Assembly: GCA_034509755.1 (NCBI GenBank)
Contig: CM067561.1
Span: 8,374,646 to 8,438,645 of the forward strand
Source: Anisodus tanguticus
Lineage: Eukaryota; Streptophyta; Magnoliopsida; Solanales; Solanaceae
Length of the DNA stretch: 64,000 bases
Direction: 5' to 3'
The first letter of the stretch is position 1. Each line of letters begins with the position of its first letter. The position numbers and the translations under genes are program-made. The notes below the pieces were generated by a model that saw only the letters and a list, made by a program, of their open reading frames with translations, had not been told where the DNA came from and did not search any database. Below are positions 12,079-22,912 of the stretch, in pieces.

Positions 12079-12893
12079 TAGGGGTGGCATATATCAGTTT
12101 ATATTGATTTTGCATCTAAAAAATATGAACATAATAAAAATCGGTTTTTTTTTAAAAAAACGAATACAACTTTTTTTTAAAAAAAGCTGATATGTTCGGT
12201 TTATATCGCCGAACGTATCGGATTATATCGGTTTTTTCTAGTGGGCCGGGTCGGGTCGGGCCGGGTCGAGTTGGGGATTATTTTTTTAAATTGAATTTCC
12301 AAAACAGAAATTGACATTCACACCTACACTATCATGAAATTTCGACATTGAAATCTATTGTGTATCGTGAGATGTTTACTAAAGAAAAAGGAAAATTAGA
12401 AATCGATTTTGGGGAAAACACAAATTGATTGGGAAAACGGCCGTATTTCTAAAATTTGGTTGCGGCCTCGTCTAAAAAAATACGTAAAATAAAAATAAAA
12501 TCGGGTAAAACAGACATCCGAGCGCAGAGTTATGATCATTTAAAGTTTTACCAATTTACAACTACTTTCTCTCCCTACATTTTATGCCAATGCTTCTGTG
12601 ATATGTTAATCAAGTTCATGCCGCATGCGACTTCCATAAAAGCTTCATAGATTGGCTTCAATGGCTACGATTCAAGAGATAGTAGTAGCCTAAAATAAAA
12701 AATAAAAAAATATATATATTTAATTCAATTTTTCGGTTCGGTTCGTATCCAAAATTAAAATACCGAACCGAATCACTAAATCTTGATTCGGTACGGTTTT
12801 TCAAAAAATTGGTTTTTAAAAAAAAACGGAGAAAAAACTGAACCTCATTTCGGTTCGATTTTTTCGGTTCTCTGGGTTTTTTGCCCACCCCTA
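12079..12893. mobile_element. Non-autonomous hAT element (815 bp) inside the A1 reverse transcriptase
   Basis: The element starts TAGGGGTGGCA and ends TGCCCACCCCTA, so the termini are short inverted repeats of the plant hAT type. It is flanked by a perfect 8-bp duplication, ATGACATC. Removing it and one duplication restores the RT reading across FLAMS and LTNAP on the minus strand. It encodes no transposase. The interior is AT-rich with repeated CGGTTCGGTT-type text near both ends and a GGGTCGGGTCGGG stretch near 12245, which may be subterminal transposase-binding repeats (inference). It must be younger than A1. Confidence 0.92.
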
Positions 12894-12901
12894 ATGACAT
12901 C

Positions 12902-13900
12902 GCCAAGAACTTGAAATGACCATAACGAGTCCTGAAAGCCATCTTGGGAACATCCTCAGCCCTAATCTTCAACTGATGGTACCCAGACCTTAAATCAATC
13001 TTCAAAAACACAGAAGCACTCTGAAGTTGGTCGAACAGTTCATGAATACAAGGAATCAGATACTTATTTTTTATGGTCACCTTGTTGAACTGTCTGTAGT
13101 CGATACACATACGTATGGTGCCATCCTTCTTCACAAAAAACATAGGAACACCCCAAGAAGACACACTAGGTCGAATAAACCCTTTGCTTAATAAATCCTA
13201 AAGCTGCTCCATCAATTCTCTCGGCTCGGTTGGAGCCATACGGTACAGAGGAATAGAAATGGGTTGAGTACATGGCTCTAGATCAATACAGAAATCAACA
13301 TCCCTATCCAACGGCATACCTGACAAATCCATCAGAAAGACCTCTGAGAAGTCGCTCACTACAGGAACTTACTCAAGGGAAGGAGTTTCCACACTCATAG
13401 TCTGAATATGTTCTAGGTGCGTCAAACAATCCTTATCTACTAACTTCCTATCCTGGAGGAAAGAAATAATCTTCTTAGGAGTAGGGCTGGGAGCACCCTT
13501 CCACTCCAACTTTAGAATACTCGGCATCGCTAGAGTGACTGTATTGGCATGACAGTCCAAAAATATGTGGTACGATGATAACCATTCCATACCCAAAATA
13601 ATATCACTATCAACCATGTCTAATATGACCAACTCTACTCAAATATCATAACTCATAAAAGGAACCACATAGTGTTGATAGACTCTATCTACAACCACAA
13701 AATCATCAACTAGTGTAGACACATGAATAGGGATATCAAGAATATCACGTAATGCTTTGAAAAATACGTGATTCATTAAGTGAAAGACGCTAACCACATA
13801 TCCAAATCAGCATAAAAGTATGCAGACACATAGGAGAATGTAGAAACCAGATCGAATAGCACGAAAGCAGACCGATGACATACTGAGATGATACCTGTGA
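12902..13900 (-). pseudogene. A1 protease and reverse transcriptase 5' half (broken)
   Basis: From right to left on the minus strand: a protease-like segment near 13800-13890 reads VLFDLVSTFSYVS, where relatives have a D-S-G active site (compare FDSGSTLSYVS at 39905-39950), so the catalytic triad is damaged. MVILDMVDSDIILGMEWLSSY is at 13570-13632. RT begins before 13164 with SWGVPMFFVKKDGTIRMC, followed by FNKVTIKNKY and IDLRSGYHQLKI. At 12901 the frame meets the inserted hAT-type element. The downstream half resumes at 12070. Confidence 0.78.
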
Positions 13901-13903
13901 TAA

Positions 13904-15477
13904 TCACATCTGATGCCTCAGCGTCTGGCCTACCAGGGAAAGCATAATAGTGAGTACGTCCTCCCTCAGACTGAGTACCCTGATGACCACCTTGGCTTGT
14001 ACGTGCTCCGTCTCTACCAGTTTGAGACCCACATCTATCGGTCTGATAACTACCATGACCTGATTGAAAACCCCCTCTACTAGACTGACTGCCACTCCTA
14101 GATAGTTGTGTTGAGGTCCTGGGTGTCTGGGATCCACTTGATCTAAGCCTGGGATACTCTCTCCTAAAATGCTCAACCTCACTATAATTGTAACAAGTCC
14201 TGGCCGCTGAGGGCTACTGAATAGAAATAGAAGATCTCGAGTGACCACTATGGTCAGAGTTCGAGACTAAGTGCCTCTAGAAGACTGACCCCTACTATAA
14301 CTACTCTTCCCCACAAAAACATCATTTGTAATCTCAAGGGTTACCTGAATCAGCCGACTAGATTGCAAATGCTGGAATCTACCCTCTACAAATATCCATG
14401 AGAAGTAGACCCATTGTAATGTCTATATCGGCGAGCTCTCTTGTCGGACTCATGTCTGGGGTAGCTTGCCCCTCACAGACTCAACCATCCTAGCATGCTC
14501 TGCCACTTACTCGAAAGAAGTCCTGGAGGCCACCAACTATAAAGTAGCCAACTGAAGGGGAACATTCAACCCACTCGCAGAGTATCTAACTCTCTCAGCC
14601 TTAATAGGTAACAACAACGCTGCATAGTGCGATAAGGCATGGAAACGAGCCTCGTACTCAGCAACTGATGAACCATTTGCTCCAACTTGGAGAACTCATC
14701 CCTTTTGCCCACATACAAGCTGAGGGGCACATATTTCTTTCGAAAGATCTGATAAACCTGGTCCAAGACATCGGGGGCGATCCCACTGGTCAACAATCAA
14801 CATAAGCCCTCCACATTGCTTCGCATCACCCATAAGATGAAAAGAAATAAAATAAACCTCATATGACTCAACGATACCTAAAGTATGGAGCTTCTTATGG
14901 ATACTTACTATAAACTCATAAGCATCCTCCTCAGGTTGTCCATAGAATACATGAGGCTTCATGTTAGAGAAATTCTCCCATATCGTTCGCTCATTGCGGT
15001 TCATAATGACTCCAGTGACTAAATGGGGACCAAACTCTGGCGTTAGGATCTCATCGATATGGGGTGCTGAAATAGCAGCTGGATGAACCCCTAGAGTACG
15101 GAACTCAGGAGTTTAGCCTCCTCTCACTAGAGTTTGTGACCCACCTGGAGTAGCTAGGAGAACACCCACCTAGGCAATACCATTAATTAAACTCAGAATC
15201 TAGACCATAGTATCCTGAAGAACTGGTATAGCAATAAGCTCGGGCAAATCCTGGGCTGGCCCCATCTCCTCATCATAATGATCATCCTGAGGCCCAATAT
15301 CTAGCTCAGAGACATTGATCTAGCACGAGCTTGACTAACTCCCTATGCTCCATCCCTCGCCGGTGCAGTTGCTCAGGCTCTACCTCAGCCAAAAGAATGA
15401 CCTCTACCGTGACCGCGCACTGTAGGTGTAAGTGTTAGTGCCTCCTCCCTTGTTGTGTGAGAACGAGTCCTCACCAT
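13904..15477 (-). pseudogene. A1 gag remnant with degenerate zinc knuckle
   Basis: Gag would form the particle that packages element RNA. The likely start is the ATG at 15475-15477 (MVRTRSHTTREE), about 180 bases after the primer site. Capsid text is split between frames: NERTIWENFSNMKPHVFYG, EDAYEFIVSIHKKLHTLG at 14696-15004 and LSLYVGKRDEFSKLEQ at 14566-14796. The nucleocapsid reads CYNYSEVEHFRREYPR near 14170-14210, a CCHC knuckle in which two cysteines have become tyrosine. A Ser/Gly/Arg-rich tail leads into the protease. Stops and frameshifts are frequent. Confidence 0.72.
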
Positions 15478-15659
15478 CTATGAGAGAGTAGGAAATAAGG
15501 GTCAGATATCAATTTGATCAATCTTAGCACGAAAGTAATGAAGAGAGTGAAATTTCCTAAATGTCTTATAGCCTCTCGAAGATAAGTACGGGCATCTACG
15601 CACTGATCTGCAAGAGTCTACTAGACATTGCTCTTGTATTTAAGACTGTTTAACCTAAA

Positions 15660-15671
15660 GCTATGATACCA
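15660..15671 (-). other. A1 primer binding site (initiator tRNA-Met type)
   Basis: The minus strand reads TGGTATCATAGC four bases after the LTR end TGACA. This is one base off the usual plant initiator-Met complement TGGTATCAGAGC. It fixes the element's direction and marks the right LTR as the 5' LTR. Confidence 0.85.
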
Positions 15672-15675
15672 ACTT

Positions 15676-18475
15676 TGTCACGACCCCTTTCGGGCATCAT
15701 GGTGGCACCTACACTTTTTCTACCGGTAGACAAACCACTCCTCAATTAACACACGATTATAAATATGAAAAGCAGAAATAACACGATAGTTAATACGATT
15801 GTCTCATCATAACATAAATATGAAAATAAATCTGATAATAAGTTATTACAACCCCTAAAAGATTTGGTCTGTGTATACAAAAAAACTAATAAAAGAGTGG
15901 CATAGTCTAAAAATCTAAAACTGTCTTATGAACAATATAAGAGCAGAAGTAGTGGAAAGTTTCCAAGGTATGCTGGAAAGATGCAGGCTCACCCTGAACA
16001 CTAGATCTCTAAGATGGACTCAACCACGTGGTCCGGAGTTAGAAGATGGGTTGTATCTATATCCAAAAAAATGCAGCAAGTGTAGCATGAGTACATGACG
16101 TACCCTCATAGACATCATAGGCCGACAACGATGGAAGATATATAACAGAAATAAACATCAAGTTGACTCTCAAATAATCCTATACTAAACAGTTCAAAAA
16201 ATCGTATAAGTCACATTGTTCACATAAGAGTTCAATGAATCATATAAGTCACCTTGTTGACCTAAAAGTACATTGGATCATATGAGTCGGTTTGTTCACA
16301 TAAGAATTCAATAACCAATATTCCACGTATTATTGAATCAATCAACAAGATCATTTATCATGAAGTCACCCGAGTTCTAATAACCAATCCAAAACACGTC
16401 AGGAAACAATAAGTAATCAATGTATAAATGAATGTATGATATAAATGCAAATGACATGTACCTTTTCACAACTAGTATACACGTTTAAATTCTATGAACT
16501 ATAACCCATGAGGGACCCGCGCCATACATATATCACTCCTAGCCAGATAGAATTCAACACACGTATCCGACTAGAGCTAAGACCTTTTTAGAGTCATATC
16601 AATCATTTCCATCATCTCAAAGTTTCCAACCATCTCTTAAATATCCTTACCTTTCTGATCTCATTGGATCCACAACATTCTCATACCACTGCACTTTCAA
16701 TATCATCAGAACCATGAGTGTATGAATGCAATGATAATAACAATGCAAGCAATCAAGATGTATGAGATGCAATCAAGCATAAGAGATGATATCACATGCT
16801 TTCAGAACTCAATAACACGTAATTTTACGTAGATCAATCTATTATATCGAAAGTAATGTGATTAATAAACACAACAAGTATTAACAACGGCAACAAGCCC
16901 AAATAATAGTAGTCGAAATCAGCCTAAGGCTGATTCTCCACATCACTCATCAACATAGTTCAACACTGGTACACACCTAAGTATTCATCACACCGCTAAG
17001 GTGGGACCCCAATACGCCCAATACCCCTCAACATTGATAACTAATATGTATTTTTATTAGAATTTATAAAAGATAAAATGTAGCCTACCTCAAAGTCGAG
17101 TAGGAGCCACGAACCTCAACCCTCAACGAAGGCCTTGCCCTTACGAAGCACTCGCAGTCTAGCATATAGATTCTACGTTAATAAGTAATTTAATACAAAT
17201 ACAATGACTTAGTCCATAAAACAATCCAAATATACACCCCAAAATTGACCCCAAGCCCACGTTAGAAAAATCTAAACTTTATTACTCAAAAATTATAAAA
17301 ACATACTATAGGATCATATCCTTAAGTTAATTTGGAAACTAAACACATTTGGACCCTCAATTTCAAAATTAGATTAAAAAAACCCTAATTCCAAACCCTA
17401 GGTTTTCCCCCAAGTTCAAAAGAGTTTCCAATACCAAATTAACCATCACAATATCATCATCTACCATTAATCAATATTAGATTACAATATTACATCTATA
17501 TAAACAATAAAGAATCCCCAATTCATAATTCAAGGTCTCTTTTTCTAGCATGAAATCCTATGTTATCTTCTTCCCCAAATATAAATTACACTAGGATTAG
17601 AAGACTCAAATGATGAATAATAATGAAAAGGGATGAAACTTTACCTCCAATGAAAAACAATGATGGAATACACAAGAAACTCCTTCCTTGCCCATCTCTA
17701 ATCCCAAGAGAATGTTTTGGGAAAGTGAAATCATTTTTCAATAGATTTTGATATGAAATAGCGATTCAACTTTGGTGGAATCGACGTCGCTAAAGCGGAG
17801 ACGCTTCAACTGAAAAAGGGCCGCCGAGGCAGAGTCACTTAAAATCCCAGATGGGCGCCGGAGTTGAAAAGACTCCGCAGAGGCGCCATCGCCTCTACGA
17901 GAAAATATATGCAGAAGCGGAAACCTCATAATCACACTAGGCCCGCATCTGCTAGCTAACCTCCGAAGAGGCGGACCCGCAGAAGCGGCAAAAAGGATGC
18001 TGAGGCATCACATCATAAACCAGCAATTAGAAACTTAGTTGATTCCTATCAAACACCTGAAACGCTTTCGGGACCCCCCGGATACAAACGAAACATGATA
18101 CCATAAGGTAAATAGTGCTACAAACTCGCTCGCAAACTCAAATTTTTCATATGATCGAGCTAATACATACTTTTATATGAAATCACCCACAATATCCAAA
18201 TTTCACAATTTTACAAATAAAGCCATAAAATATGTCAGAATACCTCAAGAAGTGAACCAATAATTTAACTAAGTCATAAATGACCCTCCATAACTACCGG
18301 AAGCGATGAAACATGGGAACGAACTCATATACCTGAAATTAAACTTTTGATCAAACTTATCATTTCTAAACTCTTCATTTTAAATTTTTCTTCTCAAAGT
18401 CACTTAAAGGTATCTCGGGATCTGTGCTACCCATCCTCGCGCATAACAAACCTCACATAGAGTCTACAAAAGTGT
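15676..18475 (-). repeat. A1 5' LTR (right copy, outer end missing)
   Basis: This copy aligns by eye with 6763-9625: the end near 15676 (TGTCACGACCCC), the 38-bp array from 16201, the GC-rich hairpin at 17876-17899, and text up to about 18470. The last 70 or so bases present in the left LTR (ending CGAGTCGTTACA) are absent. The next sequence is hAT pseudogene. The many base differences between the two LTRs suggest an old insertion; a computed alignment would date it. Confidence 0.82.
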
Positions 18476-18600
18476 AAAAAATATGTAGATAGAGTGTCTT
18501 GCAAAAGTAAAAACTTTAGGCTATTTTTTCTCCTAACATATTACTAGCTCCATCACAATATTGTCCATGTAATATTGATAGACATAGCGAGTGATACTCA
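18476..18600 (-). pseudogene. hAT transposase remnant, core fragment
   Basis: The minus strand gives text like DNIVMELVICLE and FARHSIYIFF, which fits the CYDGASNM...YIHCFAH region of hAT transposase cores. It is short and degenerate. Its position directly beyond the A1 5' LTR, in the same orientation as the pieces at 3690-4026 and 6131-6762, supports one original gene split by A1. Confidence 0.45.
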
Positions 18601-19542
18601 ATTAAAGAATAAATTGATTTTTTGTGTTGGGTTGTTTTTGTTAGAATTAAGCTTGGTATGAGATTGTTAAGGTGTTGTTCATGCTATGGAGATGGAGGAA
18701 AGTAGTTTTAGAAGTTGAGGTGTTGAAACATGTTTAGGTTGCCCTGTAGAAGAGTATATAAATCTTGTGCACGTTAATTGTTCGACAAAATGTCTCAATG
18801 AGTTTTCTTATGACTTGATAATCCGTTATTGATATAAGTCATTCGTATAATGTAGATAATCATTCGTAGAGTATGTGAGGACTCATGGAACTCATATAGC
18901 TTCAAGGATGAGGTATGCAAGGCTTATCCTTTCTATAGGCATGATCTTGGTTAAAGAAAAATGAGATAAAACATTGTTGATCGAATTCAATTCTTAATAG
19001 CTTGATGGCCTTGTGTTTTCATTTCATTAATGCTTATGGTTCTTGTTTGTTCCTTGTCCAAACTCTTACTCGCATCTTATGATATCCTCATTATACGATT
19101 GATTCTATGAACTCTTGTTGGATTGTAATGTTCGTTGTTTATAGCTCCATAACGATAGGTTGGGGCTAATGACATTAGGTCACTCCTTCCTATTCATGTT
19201 ACTATTATGAGGTTTTGCATTGCACTTATATATATGTATCTATTTTCTTACTAAGCCACGCTATAGTCGGTCAGGCAGACACTTATATGTGCACACCACT
19301 ACAGTTGGGTATGACATTACCGAGTCCTATATGGCCGAGTACTGCATTATATGTCCCCATAGAGTGGCCTGATTTTACTGTCATGCATATAGTCATGATT
19401 ATGTTAGTTGTATGCTCTCAGCGGCCTTTTTTGAGTTTCAGGTTGATTTTTGTACCCTTATCTTACATCATATTCCCTATTCATATGCTTTACCTACCTT
19501 ACATATTCAGTACATTCTTTCATACGACGTCCATTTATGGGG
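18601..19542 (+). repeat. Family-B LTR, left part (5' truncated)
   Basis: This plus-strand non-coding sequence matches the solo LTR at 4027-6130 in opposite orientation, for example around 18830-18920 (AGATAATCATTCGTAGAG...). It stops at 19542, where element A2 and its duplicated CACTG begin. The sequence resumes at 28824. The two open frames near 19215-19632 have no recognisable protein and are read through LTR sequence. Confidence 0.7.
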
Positions 19543-19547
19543 CACTG

Positions 19548-22500
19548 TGTAATGACTCATCCGGTTGTTTTAGGCCAAAGACCCTTATTTGACTATTTTA
19601 CCATTCTCGTAGAGTCTATGTGCAGTTTGTGATGTACATGGATGAGTGGCACAGACCCTAAGGTTCATTTACGTGAGTTTCAAAAGAAAAAATAAATTTA
19701 AAATCTTAATGTTGATTAGTTTGACTCATAGTTGACTTTTGAGTATATGTGTTTGTTTTCGGGTTCTGTTGCTTCTCATAGTTCCAGAGGGTCATTGTGG
19801 CTTAGTTGAGTTATTGGTTCACTTCCCGAGGCATCCATATACACTTTATGGCCTTATTTGTGAATTTATGAAATTTGGTTGTTTTGGAAAATTCTTTAGA
19901 AAAGTACATCTTAGCTCGGTTATATGGGAAATCGGGGGGTGCGAGCGAGTTTGTAGCACCGTTTACCTTGGGGTAGCATGTCTGGTTTGTGTCCGGGGGT
20001 TCTCGGGAGTGTTTCAGGGGTTTGGTGGGAGTTTGGGTGGAATTTCTTATTGCTGGAGTCTGGTGTTCGCACTAGTGGATGGTTGTCCGCCACTACGTGT
20101 CCGCCTCTACAAAGGTTGACTTGCAGAGGCGAGTTCTGAGGATCTGTTAGTTTCCCGCCTTTGTAGATAATTCCTCGCGAAGGCGAATGCGCCTCTGCGG
20201 ATTTGGTTCCACTTCTGCACTGAGGTGAGGTTTCAAGTGACTGCGTCTTCGTGAGCTTCTTTTCCGCTGGAGTGTGACTACGTCTGAAGAGTCAATTTCG
20301 TATGTGCGGAAACACTGTATCAGAAAGTTCTCGTAAATGCCTTAGGTCGAGTAAGTTTTCCCAAAACCTCATTTCTCGGTTCTTGAGCTTGTGGAGGGGA
20401 GAGTTTTTTGGGGAGCTCTTATGGATCATCTTCTAAGGTATAATTTCACCCCTTATGATTATTGTTTCCTTTTTATATACTAGTTTGGACCTTATTTAGG
20501 GAAGAAGGGCTATAGGTTTCCATGGGAGATTAAGAAAGCTAAACCCTTGATTTGTCATTGGAATATGGAGTAGATGATTATGATTTCATGAATAAGTGTT
20601 GATTAATAATAGGCGGTCATGTTAAATAATTTGGGATTTGAAACCTTTCGTAGAATTTGGAGAAATCTAGGGTTTGTAGTTTGGGGCTTTTCTTAAATTG
20701 TGCAATTGAGGGTTCTAGTGGGGTTAGTTTTTCAATAACTTAAGGATATAACTAGTTAGCATGTTTTAAAGCTTTTTGAGTAGAAAAGTTTTAATTTTGA
20801 TACAGTGGGCCCGGGGTTGGTTTTAGGTGTCTTTGGTATATTTAAAGGACTAAGTCTTTGTGTTGTGTAATAACTTAATATTAACGTATAATCTATATAT
20901 GTTAGACTACAACTATTATGAGGTGCTCCGGAAGGGCAAGTCTATCATTGAGGGTTAATTGTTCATAGCGCCTACTCGGCCTTGAGGTAGGCTACATTTT
21001 ATTCTTATTAGACTTTGATAGAAGTACGTAGTTAGTTATAAATATAAAGGGGTATTAGGCGTGTTTGGGGGTCCCACCCAAATGGTTGTGATGAGCGTTT
21101 GAGTGGGTACCAGTGTTGAATTGTGATGATAGATGATTTGGGGAATCAACTTTAAGCTTATTCTGATTATTGTTGATTGGGCTTGTCGCCATTATGTGGG
21201 ATTATTGCCATATATGTCATTCCAGTGTTTATTCATAATATTGCTTTTGATATGATAATCCTGATTTTACCTGGATTATGTGATGTTGATTTCCTGAAAG
21301 CATGTGATATTCATCTCTTATACTTGGTTGCATCTCATACACTCTAATTTCTTGCCTTATATTGTCATTTGCATTCATACACTCATGGTTCTGATGATAT
21401 TGATATGAGAGGTATGAAAATGTTGCGGGTCCAAGAGACCGAGAAGGTAAGAATACTTATGAGATTTTGGCAACATTGATTGATAATAATACTACAACCA
21501 CGGAGTTGGGATCCGATGGGAAATTATTAATGATGATGGTACACGGGGGAACGGGTTGTACGCCTGCAACAGTTATTTCAGCTAAGAGTTGGGCTCTGTT
21601 GAGAAATTTAGAAGCGGATATGGACTTCGTGGGTCCCCTATGGGTGTGCAGTTCATAGAATATGAACGCCTCTATACGGGGAGATGAAAGGTACCTGTCA
21701 TATGCATTTCAGTCATATCATTCATACATTCATTCATACTGTGATTACTTGTTGTTGGGAACGTGATATGGATTTGTTATTGGAACTTGGTATACTCTGA
21801 TTAAATGGATTTTTGGATGATCGAATTGATTATATTGGACCAAATTGGCTGTCATGATTGACTTGTTCTATGTGCAATGGATTATGTGATTACACATTTA
21901 TGAGTCTGAGTACTCACTCTCGAACTATGTTATGGTCAGTGGATTATATTGACAAAACTATCATGTCAAACATAAAGAACTGGGTATGTCTAGTACTATT
22001 TGAATATTGATAACATCATTTGATAAGGAGTCTAGCAAGGAATTGGTCGGGATGTTGTTGTGGAATTTATTTGACTTGTATGTTATGCATATATAGATCC
22101 CATCCTTAATCAAGGATAAACAGTGTAGACTTTTACTTAGTATAATAAGGACGTTAAATAAATGAATATATGTCTCGCCCTTACTTGTATAGAACCGTAA
22201 TCAAGCCCAGGAGTTAGGGGAATATGAAGCTAATGTGGTTATGATTGTACTAATTGTGATACCTCGTGAAGAGGATTGTGATAGGGCGTTGAGTACTAGG
22301 GTCAACCTGTCTTACTTGGTTGTTTGTTAATTTGAGTTATGGTTGTTGAAGTCTTCTGTAATTGTGGTGACTTATATGATTATGAAACCTTATATGAACA
22401 AGTGAATTGTTGATTCAGTGAATTACTATGTGGATAATGTGACTTATTTGGGATATTGAACTGCTTAGTGTAGTATTATTTGGTGTCAACTTGATATTTA

Positions 22501-22912
22501 TCTCTAATTATGTATCTTCCGTCGTTGTCGGCCTATGTTGCCTACGGGGGTACATTGTGTACTCATACTACACTTGTTGCATTTTTTTTATGCAGATACA
22601 ACTCCTTCTACCAGTTGGGGATCTCGAGTTTGAGTCCAAGCCAGTTGATTATCAGTATTTGGGGTGATGATGCTACTTTCTGGCATGCCTTGGATGCTCT
22701 TATATCTTCCCTTGTCATTTATTTTGATTCCGAGAGACATGTTCAGACATTTGTACTTGTTGATTAGACATTTGGCTTATGTTGTCCTTATTCAGACCTG
22801 TATCTAGTTAGAGCACTTGTATTGTTGACTATATTATTTGGGTTGTACTTATGATTCTCAGACTTATCCTTCCACATTTTATATTATGATCATACAGTTT
22901 AATTAAGTGCGG
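19548..22912 (+). repeat. A2 5' LTR (3' end missing)
   Basis: The block begins TGTAATGACTCATCC and aligns with 25987 onward. It keeps about 590 bases (roughly 20894-21480) that the second LTR has lost. It ends at 22912, where the second LTR continues for a further 110 or so bases to GGTCGTGA. The GC-rich hairpin is present at 20176-20199 with two arm mismatches. Open frames at 19739-20119, 21467-21658 and 22510-22767 have no recognisable product. Confidence 0.78.

Larger units (their letters stand above)
6763..18475 (-). mobile_element. Ty3-gypsy element A1 (chromodomain type), nearly full length, defective
   Basis: This is a minus-strand LTR retrotransposon of about 11.7 kb. The right LTR (15676-18475) is the 5' LTR, followed leftward by a tRNA-Met type primer site, gag, protease, RT, RNase H, integrase and a C-terminal chromodomain-like tail, then the 3' LTR (6763-9625). 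That domain order, with integrase last, defines Ty3-gypsy, and the chromodomain-like tail suggests a Tekay/Del-like chromovirus. The coding region has many stops and is interrupted by an 815-bp hAT-type insertion. The outer 70-odd bases of the 5' LTR are missing, so no target duplication can be read. It sits inside an older hAT pseudogene. Confidence 0.85.

Noticed and set aside
19215..20119. Open frames of about 125 codons on the plus strand (19215-19592, 19739-20119)
   Set aside because: They lie in family-B and A2 LTR sequence, and their counterparts in the other LTR copies are not open.
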